Source: Lentilactobacillus kefiri (lineage in GTDB: Bacteria > Bacillota > Bacilli > Lactobacillales > Lactobacillaceae). From it: 64,000 bases of DNA. The notes beneath the pieces are model-generated. The model was not told the origin of the DNA, made no database searches, and saw only the letters and a program-made list of their open reading frames with translations. Shown in pieces: positions 25,329 through 35,478 of this stretch. The stretch is taken from contig NZ_BJVK01000008.1 in assembly GCF_007989105.1 (NCBI RefSeq), forward strand, positions 1 to 64,000, written 5' to 3'. The first letter of the stretch is position 1. Each line of letters begins with the position of its first letter. Both the position numbers and the translations under genes were made by a program.

Positions 25329-26207
25329 ATGAAGATTGAAGAAGGCTACATGCCATTTAAAGGCTACAAAACTTACTATCGAATTGTTGGTGAAAAGACC
25401 CCTGGGAAAGCTCCCTTACTGCTGATTCACGGTGGCCCCGGCTCTTCTCACAACTATTTTGAATTACTTGATGATTACGCCAACACCGGCCGCCAGCTGA
25501 TTATGTATGATCAAGTTGGCTGTGGAAAATCTTCTCTTCCAGAAGACGAATCCATTTACGTGAAGGAAACTTGGGCCGAAGAATTAATTGCCCTGAGAAA
25601 ATACCTGCATTTGGATGAAGTACATATGCTTGGCCAATCATGGGGCGGGATGCTGGAAATGCTCTACCTGACCCATTACAGCCAAGAGGGCGTCAAAAGT
25701 GTCATGATCGATGGATCGCCATCCTCAATTAAGTTGTGGATTGCCGAACAGCATCGGCTGATCAAATATTTGAGCTACGAAGACCGTCAGGCAATCGCCG
25801 AAGCAGAACGAACTGGCGATTTTAGCGGGCCCAAATACTTGGCCGCCAACGATCGTTATATGGAGCGTTACTGCTGGGACGATCCTGATGAAAATTCACC
25901 GGAACCTTTGCGTCGACCTACCAACGGTAAGCGAGCCAGCTTAATTGCCGAAGGACCAAACGAATTTACCGAAAATGGGACAATCAGCGACTTTGATGTC
26001 ACCGATGATTTAAAGAACATTCACGTCCCAGTCCTGGTCACAAACGGTACTGACGACCTCTGTACGCCATTAATCGCCAAAACGGTATACGATCATATTC
26101 CTGGTGCTAAATGGCATCTGTTCGCCAACAGTCGCCATCTGGCCTTACTTGATCAGCATGATGAATTTATTAGTGTGCTTGATCACTGGCTTAACGAGAA
26201 TGACTAA
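25329..26207 (+). CDS. pepI: Proline iminopeptidase (alpha/beta hydrolase)
   Basis: A 292-residue cytosolic exopeptidase releasing N-terminal proline from peptides. The oxyanion-hole motif HGGPG spans residues 34-38, and the nucleophile Ser104 lies in GQSWGG. The acid Asp is in TNGTDDLCTP and the catalytic His in NSRHLALLD near the C-terminus. Length and motifs are typical of peptidase family S33 PepI from lactobacilli. AAAGGATGATTC precedes the ATG. It overlaps the next gene by one base (TAATG), so the two are cotranslated. Confidence 0.93.
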   Translation: MKIEEGYMPFKGYKTYYRIVGEKTPGKAPLLLIHGGPGSSHNYFELLDDYANTGRQLIMYDQVGCGKSSLPEDESIYVKETWAEELIALRKYLHLDEVHMLGQSWGGMLEMLYLTHYSQEGVKSVMIDGSPSSIKLWIAEQHRLIKYLSYEDRQAIAEAERTGDFSGPKYLAANDRYMERYCWDDPDENSPEPLRRPTNGKRASLIAEGPNEFTENGTISDFDVTDDLKNIHVPVLVTNGTDDLCTPLIAKTVYDHIPGAKWHLFANSRHLALLDQHDEFISVLDHWLNEND

Positions 26208-26953
26208 TGATGAAAGTGATTATTTCACCTGCTAAAAAAATGATCGTCAATCAAGACGACTTTGATGTTCAAGCAAAGCCGGTGTATCTTGACCAGGCAA
26301 CTGAAATTCTAAATGCCTTGCGCCAACTTGATTACGAACAGCTCAAAAAACTTTGGCACGCCAGCGAAAAGCTGACCCAAGCCAGCTATGAACAACTGAA
26401 GCACATTGACTTAGAGCACCAACTAACGCCTGCCATTTTGAGCTTTTCAGGAATTCAGTACCAATATATGGCACCGGATCTGTTGAGTGAAGATGCACTG
26501 AACTATTTGCAGGACCATCTTCGAATCCTGTCAGGCCTTTATGGCATTTTAAGACCATTCGACGGCGTATCACCCTACCGCTTTGACATGGATTCAAGAT
26601 TAGCAATTCCTCCGGCCAAGAACATGTATGACTATTGGGGTGACCGGATTTATCAAACGTTGATCGGTGATCAGCCAATCATCAACTTGGCATCCCAAGA
26701 ATATTCGAAGACCGTTACCCGCTTTTTAAAAACTGATGATCAATTTATCAACATCACATTTGGTCATCTGGTTGACAGCAACATTAAGACTCGGGCAACG
26801 TTTGCCAAAATGGCGCGTGGGGAAATGGTCCGATTTATGGCTGAACATCAGGTGACTAACATTGACGAACTAAAGCAGTTTGATTCACCAAATTATCAAT
26901 TTGCCGATTCATATTCAACTAAAACGCATTTAGTTTTTTTGCGTCAAAAATAA
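26207..26953 (+). CDS. yaaA: YaaA/UPF0246 family protein (peroxide stress)
   Basis: A 248-residue cytosolic protein of the UPF0246 family. The conserved start is MKVIISPAKKM, and later blocks LSGLYGILRPFDGVSPYR and INLASQEYSKTV are family hallmarks. E. coli YaaA limits free iron and DNA damage during H2O2 stress and binds DNA in vitro; the lactobacillar role is not established. Two ATGs follow each other at 26207 and 26210, the first sharing a base with the pepI stop. A perfect terminator follows. Confidence 0.93.
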   Translation: MMKVIISPAKKMIVNQDDFDVQAKPVYLDQATEILNALRQLDYEQLKKLWHASEKLTQASYEQLKHIDLEHQLTPAILSFSGIQYQYMAPDLLSEDALNYLQDHLRILSGLYGILRPFDGVSPYRFDMDSRLAIPPAKNMYDYWGDRIYQTLIGDQPIINLASQEYSKTVTRFLKTDDQFINITFGHLVDSNIKTRATFAKMARGEMVRFMAEHQVTNIDELKQFDSPNYQFADSYSTKTHLVFLRQK

Positions 26954-26961
26954 TTATCAAC

Positions 26962-26996
26962 AAAAAACGGCTATCCAATTGGATAGCCGTTTTATT
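26962..26996 (+). terminator. Rho-independent terminator
   Basis: AAAACGGCTATCCA/TGGATAGCCGTTTT perfect stem with AT centre, T-rich tail. Works in both directions for convergent genes. Confidence 0.93.
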
Positions 26997-27045
26997 TTGT
27001 ATCAATTGTAGCGTTGCAGTTAAAAATTGTTCATGTTGACCAAAT

Positions 27046-29175
27046 TTACTTACTGGCGTTTTTAGGATTGATGTAGCCATTCTTATATTGATCCAATGAG
27101 GTTGAGATTACTTCATAACCTGACAGCGTTCCAGCTTGGACCAGGTAACCACTGTCATCGAAGAAATCACCTGTTGCTTCGGCAGTTCCGGCAAGGCCAC
27201 TTTCAGATTTGCCTGTACCACCGCCACCAATTGCCATCCCCTCCATTCGGGCGTGGTCCAATACAGAATAATTTCCAGAAACAAGGGCACTATCGGTTAC
27301 GACAGCATGGTCACTCACATGTGCACCATCTTTAACGATGGCCATCTTGGTAATTTGGGCATTGCCGGACACAATTGCTTGGCCGTCCACAATCCCATAG
27401 TCCTTTACTTTGACGTTGTCGGATACTTTAGATTTCCCTTCAACCAACGCATGGCCGGATAGACGAACATTTCCCTTCACGGTTGCATTATCCCGAACAG
27501 TTGCATGACCCGTCAACTTCACATGGCCACTAACTTTAGCGTTCCCCAAAACAGCACTGCCTTTGGATACTTTGACCGTCTTGGAAACCGATGCGGTGTT
27601 GGCAACAAAGCCACCCTGTTTGGTGTGATGACCCTTAATACCCTTAGTGGAAATGTTTGGCCGGGTTGCCGGTGCGGCATGACTCAATCGAATCTGATAA
27701 GGATAACGAGCTTTCGTGCTATACGGATGGTTCATTTCAGTAAATTTTTCACTATCAATTGGAAGTCCAAAGGTGTTGTCATCAATATCTTGCGTACTTG
27801 GCGTTGCGGCAACACTCAAATAAACTTTGTCGCTTGTCTTAGCTTTAATGGACTTTGTTTGACCGCTCTTAAATAGTGACGAATATTTTGCTGCAGATCC
27901 ATCTTTAGGCTGAACGATCAATCTTGCCCGCCAATCAGCTCCAGCCTTTTTGGATAAGCCAGTCAATTTAACACCAACAGACGTACTGGATTTTCCCTTC
28001 TTAAACTCAGGGTGAAGTTGAATCACGTTAAAGGCATTTCCTTGTGGTGCCCGTTCATTCGGAACTCTGTACAAGTTTGAAGTCTTGGATACCTTATTCA
28101 TTTGTGTGTAGAATTGCTGCCAATATAAGTTTCTGTTTTTCAGCAACTTCTTAAAGGCTGTTTGATACAACTTTTTTGGAGAATAAGATTTTGTGGCTGA
28201 CCCTGCCCATTCAAGGCTGGCAACTCGACTGGCATAATCACCAAAGAGCGTTTTTTGGTCCACTTTAGGTGTATTTGCCCGAAGAATTTGATAAAACGTC
28301 TGGTTGGGGTTGCTCTTATCACCATTTGTCAACAAAGCCTTCATCAAATTTGTAGACATATCAAGGTGATCCGGATTATGTTGCAAGAATAACAGCAACG
28401 GCCAGGCTTCATAAAATGCCCGTCCATTAACCGGCGTCAGCATCGTTGCTCTGAGATACATTTCACTCAAAGAAGTCCCTAAATGGTTGCCTGAATTTCG
28501 ATAAACATCACTGTAGGCGTATTCTTCTCTGAACCAATTTGCCACCGGCTCATACCATGCTGTTAAATAGATCCCGTCATTCCAGCTGTTGTTACCTTGA
28601 GCAAATTGAAAGTCATGACCGAACTCATGAGGAACCGCAGAGCCCCACCAATCCTTGTTAGGCGTCAATGCGGCAACTTGGGCAACAAAGTATGGATAAG
28701 ATTGGGAATCTCTATCTGCGTATGCCCAGCCCTGTTGTAAGTCCTTAAAACCGGTGTCAATCAATAAAACGTTAATTTTGTATGGCTTCTGCTGACTATA
28801 TGGCTTGTTAATTGCATATACCGGTGGGGTCATTTTCATTTCACCGATATATACTTGCCAAATTTGCTCCATTAAGGTTCCGGCTTCTTTTAAATATGAT
28901 TGGGTTACCTTGGATGCATTGTCAGAGTCACCCCAATAGAAGTTAAAATGCGCGGTTTCGTAATGGTGCGCATTATTTTGATCAATTGTTGTGTTCCCCA
29001 GCTTAAAAGGCCGAACGGTTAAATTCGTATTCAGTTCACTGGTTGTCGCATCAGAACTAGTCTCACCGCTTGCGAAGGCTGGCTTAAATGACAATATTGC
29101 AACTAAGGCGAACATCAAAACGACTAAAAATCCCAACTGCTTAGTACTTTTATATGTATGTTCCTGATTCTCCAT
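27046..29175 (-). CDS. Large secreted protein: HExxH domain plus C-terminal beta-helix
   Basis: A 709-residue exported protein; the signal/anchor segment is residues 13-36 (ends AFAS). Residues about 60-330 contain YETAHFNFYWGD and PHEFGHDFQFAQG, where His183-Glu184-His187 form a zincin HExxH motif. This region resembles the DUF6055/Svx-AvrXca type of secreted plant-associated proteins, a match made from memory. Residues about 390-510 are beta-sandwich-like. Residues about 530-660 hold many 6-8-residue turns (GNAKVSGHVKLTGHATVRDN), a left-handed or right-handed beta-helix stalk. No sortase motif. GGAGG precedes the ATG. It may be a secreted peptidase or a glycan-binding protein; zinc and proteolysis need experimental proof. 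Confidence 0.8.
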   Translation of the reverse strand: MENQEHTYKSTKQLGFLVVLMFALVAILSFKPAFASGETSSDATTSELNTNLTVRPFKLGNTTIDQNNAHHYETAHFNFYWGDSDNASKVTQSYLKEAGTLMEQIWQVYIGEMKMTPPVYAINKPYSQQKPYKINVLLIDTGFKDLQQGWAYADRDSQSYPYFVAQVAALTPNKDWWGSAVPHEFGHDFQFAQGNNSWNDGIYLTAWYEPVANWFREEYAYSDVYRNSGNHLGTSLSEMYLRATMLTPVNGRAFYEAWPLLLFLQHNPDHLDMSTNLMKALLTNGDKSNPNQTFYQILRANTPKVDQKTLFGDYASRVASLEWAGSATKSYSPKKLYQTAFKKLLKNRNLYWQQFYTQMNKVSKTSNLYRVPNERAPQGNAFNVIQLHPEFKKGKSSTSVGVKLTGLSKKAGADWRARLIVQPKDGSAAKYSSLFKSGQTKSIKAKTSDKVYLSVAATPSTQDIDDNTFGLPIDSEKFTEMNHPYSTKARYPYQIRLSHAAPATRPNISTKGIKGHHTKQGGFVANTASVSKTVKVSKGSAVLGNAKVSGHVKLTGHATVRDNATVKGNVRLSGHALVEGKSKVSDNVKVKDYGIVDGQAIVSGNAQITKMAIVKDGAHVSDHAVVTDSALVSGNYSVLDHARMEGMAIGGGGTGKSESGLAGTAEATGDFFDDSGYLVQAGTLSGYEVISTSLDQYKNGYINPKNASK

Positions 29176-29373
29176 AGAATTACCTCCATTTTTTATTTAA
29201 ATAATATTATAAAATGATTAGGATATTAAGTAAACATTAATATTAAATTAGATTAATGTTGCTTGAACTTTTATGTTCCAATACATCACGACATCCCAAA
29301 AAGAGAGGATAATCAGGATCATTGGCGGTCTAAATGATTCTCCATTTTGAGTTGTTGACCATTCGAAAATTCT

Positions 29374-29406
29374 CATAAAAAAAGACGCCTACATAGTAGA
29401 CGTCTC
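29374..29406 (-). terminator. Terminator of the purine operon
   Basis: AGACGTCTA/TAGGCGTCT stem with CTATG loop and seven U on the minus strand, just after purD. Confidence 0.9.
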
Positions 29407-29421
29407 ATACATACATTTAAA

Positions 29422-30654
29422 TTAAAGATCTCTAAAGCCAATATCTTTTCGATAATAGAAGCCTGACAAATCGAGTCGGCTCAACTCTGCATATACCTTT
29501 GCCTGAGCACACTCAAGGGTTGAAGCATGATTGTATAACGTAAAGATTCGGCCGCCTGAACTGTAAAGCTTGCCGTTTTCTTCAGTAACCCCGGCATAGA
29601 AAACATTGCCTGGTAAATCATCAGGTAGTGTGATGTGTTGCTTTGGAGAAGTTGGGTATCCGGGAGCTGTCACAACAACGCCAAGATAAAATTCTCCTTG
29701 CTGCCATTCAACTTTTGGCATCTTGTTATCAATCAGATCAGATGTCATTTGATAAAAGTCACTCTTAAGTTGTGGTAACAAGACTTGGGTCTCGGGATCA
29801 CCTAGTCGTAAGTTATATTCAATCACTTTAGGACCCTGCTTGGTCAGCATGCAGCCAATGTAGATGATCCCAGCGAATTCCAAATCCTCTTTGGCAAGAC
29901 CAGCCATAGTTGGTTCGACAATCTTTTGAACAGTCGTATCCAAAACACTTTGGGTAATATGAGGGACTGGCGAATAAGCACCCATCCCACCTGTGTTGGG
30001 ACCGGTCTCCCCTTCGTGAATCTTTTTGTGGTCTTGTGAAATTGGGAAGATGACTTTCTTGTCGCCACCAACAAATAACATCAGTGAAAATTCTTCACCT
30101 TCGAGGAATTCTTCAATCAAGATTTCACCGGATTTATCCAACGCCGTCTTAATTGTGGTATCAAGATCACTGGCATCTTTGACGATGGTAACCCCTTTAC
30201 CGGCAGCCAAGCCGTTTTCCTTAACAACCAGTGGCAATGATAATGAATGAGCATATTTTTTAGCTTCATCAAAGTCTGTAAAGGTTTTGAAACCAGCAGT
30301 TGGAATGCCATTCCGCTGCATAAACCCTTTAGCAAAGTTTTTGTCGCTTTCAAGACGAGCAGCTGATTCATCAGGGCCAAATACTCGTAAGCGAGCAGAA
30401 ATGAAGGCATCAACAATTCCTTTGGAAAGTGGTACTTCAGGTCCAACGAATGTTAAATCGACAAGATGTTCTTTGGCAAATTCAACTAATTTAGGAAAAT
30501 CCATTTCATCAATATCTACAATCTGGATGTTGTCCCTTTTCATCCCTGGGTTTCCTGGGGCGCAATAAACATTTGTAACTTGAGGACTTTTCAACATTGT
30601 TGCTGCAATTGCATGTTCACGTGCACCAGAACCGATAACCAGAACGTTTGCCAT
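29422..30654 (-). CDS. purD: Phosphoribosylamine-glycine ligase (GAR synthetase)
   Basis: A 410-residue ATP-grasp enzyme catalysing the second step of purine synthesis (PRA + glycine + ATP to GAR). The N-domain has VLVIGSGAREHAIA (residues 4-17), the ATP-grasp part has VVKENGLAAGKGV and EEFLEGEEFS, and the family signature RLGDPETQ lies near residue 285. AAGGAGATCACATC precedes the ATG. It is the last gene of the operon and, unlike all other pur genes here, is separated by 240 bases that fold into a long hairpin, so its expression may be differentially processed. Confidence 0.97.
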   Translation of the reverse strand: MANVLVIGSGAREHAIAATMLKSPQVTNVYCAPGNPGMKRDNIQIVDIDEMDFPKLVEFAKEHLVDLTFVGPEVPLSKGIVDAFISARLRVFGPDESAARLESDKNFAKGFMQRNGIPTAGFKTFTDFDEAKKYAHSLSLPLVVKENGLAAGKGVTIVKDASDLDTTIKTALDKSGEILIEEFLEGEEFSLMLFVGGDKKVIFPISQDHKKIHEGETGPNTGGMGAYSPVPHITQSVLDTTVQKIVEPTMAGLAKEDLEFAGIIYIGCMLTKQGPKVIEYNLRLGDPETQVLLPQLKSDFYQMTSDLIDNKMPKVEWQQGEFYLGVVVTAPGYPTSPKQHITLPDDLPGNVFYAGVTEENGKLYSSGGRIFTLYNHASTLECAQAKVYAELSRLDLSGFYYRKDIGFRDL

Positions 30655-30778
30655 GATGTGATCTCCTTTTTGATTGGTAATATTTATTCTATGTATGAAG
30701 GCTGCAAGGGCAGCCTTGTTGTGCGGTTTGTGTGTGGTACTTTTGAATTTAGAGGGTTTTAGGCATCCTAGCTGAAAC

Positions 30779-30888
30779 GTGCTCCGACGACCCAGATGCT
30801 AACTTCTAAGTCAACTTTGGTTCAACCCCAAGAGCGGGGCTTAAACCAAATTCGCCTTAGAAACCGCATCTCCCGGGTCTCGTCGCAC
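30779..30888. repeat. Long imperfect inverted repeat between purH and purD
   Basis: Nested arms pair in order across about 110 bases: GTGC/GCAC (30779-30782, 30885-30888), CGACGACCC/GGGTCTCGTCG (30785-30793, 30875-30885), GATGC/GCATC, TTCTAAG/CTTAGAA (30804-30810, 30856-30862), TTTGGTT/AACCAAA (30816-30822, 30844-30850), CCCC/GGGG around AGAGC. It would form an extended hairpin in the pur mRNA. There is no U-run, so it is not a standard terminator. It could be a BOX/ERIC-like intergenic element or an mRNA-processing structure. Confidence 0.8.
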
Positions 30889-30895
30889 TCTGCTT

Positions 30896-32425
30896 CTAAT
30901 GTCTAAAATGTCTTACTCCGGTTGTTACCATTGCGATACCAAATTTATCGGCCATCGCAATTGAATCCTTATCACGGATACTTCCACCAGGTTGGATAAT
31001 TGCCTTAATGTCATGCTTTGCAGCATATTCAACACAATCTGGCATTGGGAAGAAGGCATCTGAGGCCATAATGGCATTTTCGTAACCATCTTTTGGCATT
31101 GCCTTTTGAATAGCAATCTTGGCAGAATCAATTCGGTTTGGTTGTCCCATACCAACACCCAAAGTCTTGGTATCAGTGGTTACGACAACCGCGTTACTCT
31201 TAACATGTTTAACAACGTGTTGACCAAATTGCAAAGCCTTTAATTGTTGTTCAGTAGGTTGAACCTTGGTAACCACCTTAAAGTCAGGAATCTGATCGAT
31301 TTCGTGGTCACTTTCCTGCATCAACATACCACCACTAACGGTAATTTCTTCGAAGCGGTCAGGTTGATCACGATGACTCAAGTCAGCTTTCAATAAACGA
31401 ATATTCTTCTTTTTGGCAAGAATTTCAAAGGCTTCATCAGTGTATGAAGGTGCAATCACGATTTCCAAGAAAATCTTGTGCATCTTTTCGGCAGTTGCGG
31501 CATCGATTTCACGGTTAACCGCAATGATTCCACCAAAGATTGACATTGGGTCTGATTCGTAAGCTTCATCCCAAGCCTTTTCGATAGTGTCGGCAACACC
31601 AACACCACATGGATTCATATGCTTCATTGCAATAACAGTTGGTTGGTCAAATTCTGCAACCATGTTCAATGCGGCATTGGCATCCTTAATGTTGTTGTAT
31701 GACAATTCCTTACCATGAAGCTGATCGGGAATAATCGTCAGTTTTGAAGGTAATGCTTTACGATAGAAGGCAGCCTTTTGATGACTGTTTTCACCGTAAC
31801 GAAGACTTTGTTGTTTCTCATAAGTCAAAGTTAACTTTTCAGGGAACTCTTCTTCAGTTAAGTAATTGGAAATTAAAGCATCATAAGCAGCGGTGTGACG
31901 GAATACTTTGGCTGCCAAATGTTTTCTGAAATCGGCGTCATCTTTATGTTCTTTAAGAGCGTCAATTACCGGTTGGTAATCAGCTGGATCAACGACAGTC
32001 AGTACACCAGCAAAGTTTTTTGCGGCTGCACGAAGCATTGATGGGCCACCAATATCGATTTGTTCAATTGCTTCAGCCATAGTTGTTTCAGGCTTCTCAA
32101 TGGTTTGCTTGAAGGGGTAAAGATTAACCGCAACCAAATCAATTGGGGTAATGCCAGCATCTTTTAACTGTTTCATATGGTCTGGATTATCACGCTTGGC
32201 AAGAATCCCTGCGTGAATCTTTGGATGAAGGGTCTTAACACGGCCATCCAGCATTTCTGGAAATCCGGTCACTTCTTCAACACCGGTTACTTCAACGCCA
32301 GCATCTTCCAGTGCCTTTTTGGTTCCACCGGTCGAAACAATTTCAAAATCCAAATCTTTTAATTGCTTAGCAAAATCAACCAAATTACTTTTATCAGAAA
32401 CACTTAAAAGGGCTCTTCTAGACAT
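30896..32425 (-). CDS. purH: Bifunctional AICAR transformylase / IMP cyclohydrolase
   Basis: A 509-residue enzyme for the last two steps to IMP. Residues 1-145 are the MGS-like cyclohydrolase domain ([17 protein letters not shown]). Residues about 200-509 are the AICAR formyltransferase domain, with [13 protein letters not shown] and MKHMNPCGV, the latter holding the conserved Lys-His. Start ATG overlaps the purN stop by one base (TAATG) with GAGGAGAAA ahead. Uses 10-formyl-THF. Confidence 0.97.
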   Translation of the reverse strand: MSRRALLSVSDKSNLVDFAKQLKDLDFEIVSTGGTKKALEDAGVEVTGVEEVTGFPEMLDGRVKTLHPKIHAGILAKRDNPDHMKQLKDAGITPIDLVAVNLYPFKQTIEKPETTMAEAIEQIDIGGPSMLRAAAKNFAGVLTVVDPADYQPVIDALKEHKDDADFRKHLAAKVFRHTAAYDALISNYLTEEEFPEKLTLTYEKQQSLRYGENSHQKAAFYRKALPSKLTIIPDQLHGKELSYNNIKDANAALNMVAEFDQPTVIAMKHMNPCGVGVADTIEKAWDEAYESDPMSIFGGIIAVNREIDAATAEKMHKIFLEIVIAPSYTDEAFEILAKKKNIRLLKADLSHRDQPDRFEEITVSGGMLMQESDHEIDQIPDFKVVTKVQPTEQQLKALQFGQHVVKHVKSNAVVVTTDTKTLGVGMGQPNRIDSAKIAIQKAMPKDGYENAIMASDAFFPMPDCVEYAAKHDIKAIIQPGGSIRDKDSIAMADKFGIAMVTTGVRHFRH

Positions 32426-33012
32426 TAAATTTCTCCTCTTTCTAATAATTGTTTGACAACGCTTGGATATAAAACATGCTCAGTAGCGTGAATCCGCTTC
32501 TCGAGATCGCTCAACTTGTCATCCTTATGAACTGGGACTTCACGTTGGGCAATGATCTTGCCTGAATCAATTCCTGAGTCAACCCAATGAACTGTGACAC
32601 CAGTGGTATCAACACCGGCTTCATAGGCATCTTCAATTCCGTGGCGACCAGGAAATTTAGGCAATAGTGCTGGATGAATATTGATAATTTTGCCTTCATA
32701 CTTATCTAATAAGGTTGGTCCAATAATCCGCATATAACCAGCTAAAATAATGAAGTCAATCTGCTCATCTTCGAGCTTCTTGGCAATCACCGTTTCGGCA
32801 GCGGCCTTGTTAGGATAATACTTAAAATTAATGACAAAGGTTGGAACAGATTCTTTATGTGCCCGGTCAAGGACGTGAACATTACTATGATCACAGACCA
32901 ATAATTTAACATTGAGCGGTAATTTTTCTTTCTTGAAAGATTCCGTTAATGCAGTGAAATTGGTTCCTTCACCAGATGCAAATATCGCTATGTTTTTTAC
33001 GTCAGATTTCAT
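32425..33012 (-). CDS. purN: GAR transformylase, formyl-THF-dependent
   Basis: A 195-residue enzyme formylating GAR with 10-formyl-THF. [12 protein letters not shown] (residues 8-19) is the GAR-binding loop. The catalytic block is [16 protein letters not shown] (about 109-124) with Asn and His, and the Asp is in [10 protein letters not shown]. It overlaps purM by four bases (ATGA) and purH by one. No purT-type alternative is seen nearby. Confidence 0.97.
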   Translation of the reverse strand: MKSDVKNIAIFASGEGTNFTALTESFKKEKLPLNVKLLVCDHSNVHVLDRAHKESVPTFVINFKYYPNKAAAETVIAKKLEDEQIDFIILAGYMRIIGPTLLDKYEGKIINIHPALLPKFPGRHGIEDAYEAGVDTTGVTVHWVDSGIDSGKIIAQREVPVHKDDKLSDLEKRIHATEHVLYPSVVKQLLERGEI

Positions 33013-34025
33013 TGCTGGTCCTTTCGAATGATAACTTGTTTGTCTCCGGAAATAAGCTTACCTACACGGCTAACAGTTTCACCTGCAGCAGTCAACTGAC
33101 TTTGAATATCGTCAGCATCTTCTGGATGAACCGCAACAACCATTCCTAATCCAAGGTTGAAGGTATGTTTCATATCATCAAAAGATAAATGACCAATTTC
33201 CTGCAGATTCTTCATGATAGCTGGAACTTTCCAACTTCCATAATTGAATTCCGCAGAAAGGCCTTCAGGTAATATCCGGGCAACATTTTCTGGAAGTCCA
33301 CCACCAGTGATATGAGCAATTGAGGCAATTTTTCCCTGCTCTACCAGTGGTAGGACGGACTTAACGTAAATCTTGGTTGGTCGCAAAAGTTCATGCTTCA
33401 AATCAAGATCACAACCGGAAAGGGTGTCATTCAAGGAATAGGAATTTTGTTTAAATAAGATGTCTCTTACCAAGCTGAAGCCATTTGAATGAAGACCGTT
33501 GGAAGCAAGTCCCAACAAGATATCGCCTTCATGCAGATTATCCGAACTCAGTAATTTATCCTGGTCGGCAATTCCTACCGCAAACCCGGCAAGGTCGTAA
33601 TGACCATGGGTATACATATCAGGCATTTCGGCAGTTTCACCACCAACCAATTTGGATTGGGCTTGGGAAACACCTTCAACCACACCGGTTAAAATATCTT
33701 TTGCTTTTTCGTTATCCAAATGACCAACGCCAAGATAATCCAAGAAGAACAAAGGTTTAGCTCCCTGTGCCAAAACATCATTGACACACATGGCAACCAA
33801 ATCAATGCCAATTGTCTTGTGTAAATTGGCTTTAATTGCGATCAGCAGCTTAGTACCAACACCGTCGGTTCCGGAAACTAACACTGGGTTCTTGTAAGTA
33901 CCTAATGCCAGCGGGAACAAACCGCCAAATGAGCCAAGGTCACTATTTTTGGATAAATTCTTAATATCATCGACTAACTTGTAACCGGCATTAATATCCA
34001 CGCCGGCTTTTTTGTAGGCGTCCAT
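33009..34025 (-). CDS. purM: AIR synthetase
   Basis: A 338-residue enzyme cyclising FGAM to AIR with ATP. YKKAGVDINAGYKLVDDIK at the N-terminus, VSGTDGVGTKL (about 50-60) and GGETAEMPDMY (about 148-158) are family blocks. The ATG follows the purF stop by ten bases with GAGGTAATTCGA ahead. Length is typical (about 340). Confidence 0.97.
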   Translation of the reverse strand: MDAYKKAGVDINAGYKLVDDIKNLSKNSDLGSFGGLFPLALGTYKNPVLVSGTDGVGTKLLIAIKANLHKTIGIDLVAMCVNDVLAQGAKPLFFLDYLGVGHLDNEKAKDILTGVVEGVSQAQSKLVGGETAEMPDMYTHGHYDLAGFAVGIADQDKLLSSDNLHEGDILLGLASNGLHSNGFSLVRDILFKQNSYSLNDTLSGCDLDLKHELLRPTKIYVKSVLPLVEQGKIASIAHITGGGLPENVARILPEGLSAEFNYGSWKVPAIMKNLQEIGHLSFDDMKHTFNLGLGMVVAVHPEDADDIQSQLTAAGETVSRVGKLISGDKQVIIRKDQQ

Positions 34026-34035
34026 TCGAATTACC

Positions 34036-35478
34036 TCATCTCATTGATTGTAGTTGGGCTTGATCGCGATCATATTCTTCTTCGTAATCATAAAGTGGTG
34101 TTGGGTATTTGCCGTCAAAGTAAGCGACACAAAGGCCTTTATTAGGAGCATCAGTCTTCAAATTAACTGAATCGACAACCCCTTTGACACTCAAGAAGCC
34201 TAATGAATCAGCACCAAAGATTTGACGCATTTGTTCAATCGTCTTATTGGCGGCGATCAATTCACGAACGTGTTGAATATCAATTCCATAGAAGCATGGG
34301 TAACGAAGTGGCGGTGAAGCAATCCGCAAATGAACTGAAGCGGCACCGGCATCCTTAAGCAATTTAACAATTCGACGACTGGTTGTTCCACGAACAATTG
34401 AATCATCAACTAGGACAAGGTTCTTGCCGCGAACAACACCCTTAACTGCGGAAAGCTTCATGTTGACGCCTTGTTCACGCAATTCTTGGGTAGGCTCGAT
34501 AAAGGTTCTGGCAGAATATTGATTCTTAACCAGCCCCATTTCATAAGGCAGGCCGGATTCTTCTGCATAACCCATTGCCGCTGAAAGAGATGAATTAGGA
34601 ACCCCAATAACCATATCGGCATTTTTAACGGGTTGTTCCTGTGCAAGCCGCGCACCCATTCGCTTTCGGGCAGAATGAACGTTTACCCCGTAGATGTCTG
34701 AATCAGGACGGGCAAAGTAGATGAATTCCATTGAGCAGATTGCCAACTGAGTATCATCGGTATATTTATCAACGGTAATGCCTGAATCATCAATTTTAAT
34801 TAACTGACCAGGTTGAACGTCAAATTTGAATTTGACACCAACGGCATCCAAGGCACAGGTTTCACTGCAGACAACGTATGCGCCGTTTGGAAGTTGGCCG
34901 ACAACCAATGGTCGAAAGCCATTTGGATCAAGCGCTGCATACAAACGGTCTTTAGTCATCACAAGGTAGGCAAAGCCACCCTTGATGATATTTAAGGCTT
35001 CCTTCATTTGATCATCTAGGTTGTCTTCCCGGCTCAATCGAATTAAGTGCATCAAATTTTCAGTGTCTGAGCTGGAATGATAAATTGCACCGCGGTCTTC
35101 CAACTTCTTACGAATTGAAATGGCATTGGTTAAGTTACCATTATGTGCCAAGGCAAATTGGGTATCACTAAAGTTAAATGGGAGTGGCTGAATATTTTCC
35201 AGCAAGTTGCTGCCGGCAGTCGAGTAACGAACATGACCAATGGCGGCAGAACCTGTCATTTCATCAACCGCATTAGGTGAATCAAAGACATCTGTTAACA
35301 AGCCAAAGCCACGTTTGGTTGTCAAATGACCATCATTATTAACGGTGATCCCAGCGCCTTCTTGTCCACGATGTTGAAGGGCAAATAGGCCAATGTAAGT
35401 TAATTTGGCTGCATCGGGAGTTCCCCAAACGCCAAAGATCCCACATTCTTCATTTAAACTTTTTACTTCAGACGGCAT
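34036..35478 (-). CDS. purF: Amidophosphoribosyltransferase
   Basis: A 480-residue committed-step enzyme making phosphoribosylamine from PRPP and glutamine. After an 11-residue propeptide comes Cys12 in [11 protein letters not shown], the Ntn glutaminase nucleophile exposed after processing. The PRPP-binding motif [14 protein letters not shown] lies near residue 360. The start is the ATG at 35478 behind AAAGGGG, overlapping purL by 16 bases; a TTG six codons upstream has no better ribosome site. Likely feedback-inhibited by purine nucleotides as in the family. Confidence 0.96.
   Translation of the reverse strand: MPSEVKSLNEECGIFGVWGTPDAAKLTYIGLFALQHRGQEGAGITVNNDGHLTTKRGFGLLTDVFDSPNAVDEMTGSAAIGHVRYSTAGSNLLENIQPLPFNFSDTQFALAHNGNLTNAISIRKKLEDRGAIYHSSSDTENLMHLIRLSREDNLDDQMKEALNIIKGGFAYLVMTKDRLYAALDPNGFRPLVVGQLPNGAYVVCSETCALDAVGVKFKFDVQPGQLIKIDDSGITVDKYTDDTQLAICSMEFIYFARPDSDIYGVNVHSARKRMGARLAQEQPVKNADMVIGVPNSSLSAAMGYAEESGLPYEMGLVKNQYSARTFIEPTQELREQGVNMKLSAVKGVVRGKNLVLVDDSIVRGTTSRRIVKLLKDAGAASVHLRIASPPLRYPCFYGIDIQHVRELIAANKTIEQMRQIFGADSLGFLSVKGVVDSVNLKTDAPNKGLCVAYFDGKYPTPLYDYEEEYDRDQAQLQSMR

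Noticed and set aside
27100-27500. Tandem DNA repeats suggesting CRISPR or a minisatellite
   Set aside because: The repetitiveness is at protein level (beta-helix turns) with divergent codons; there are no regular direct DNA repeats or spacers.
29190-29260. A possible fifth CiaR-like box (ATTAAG-N5-ATTAAT) upstream of the secreted HEFGH protein gene
   Set aside because: Both half-sites deviate, the region is extremely AT-rich, and the 10-bp spacing to a -10 is not kept.
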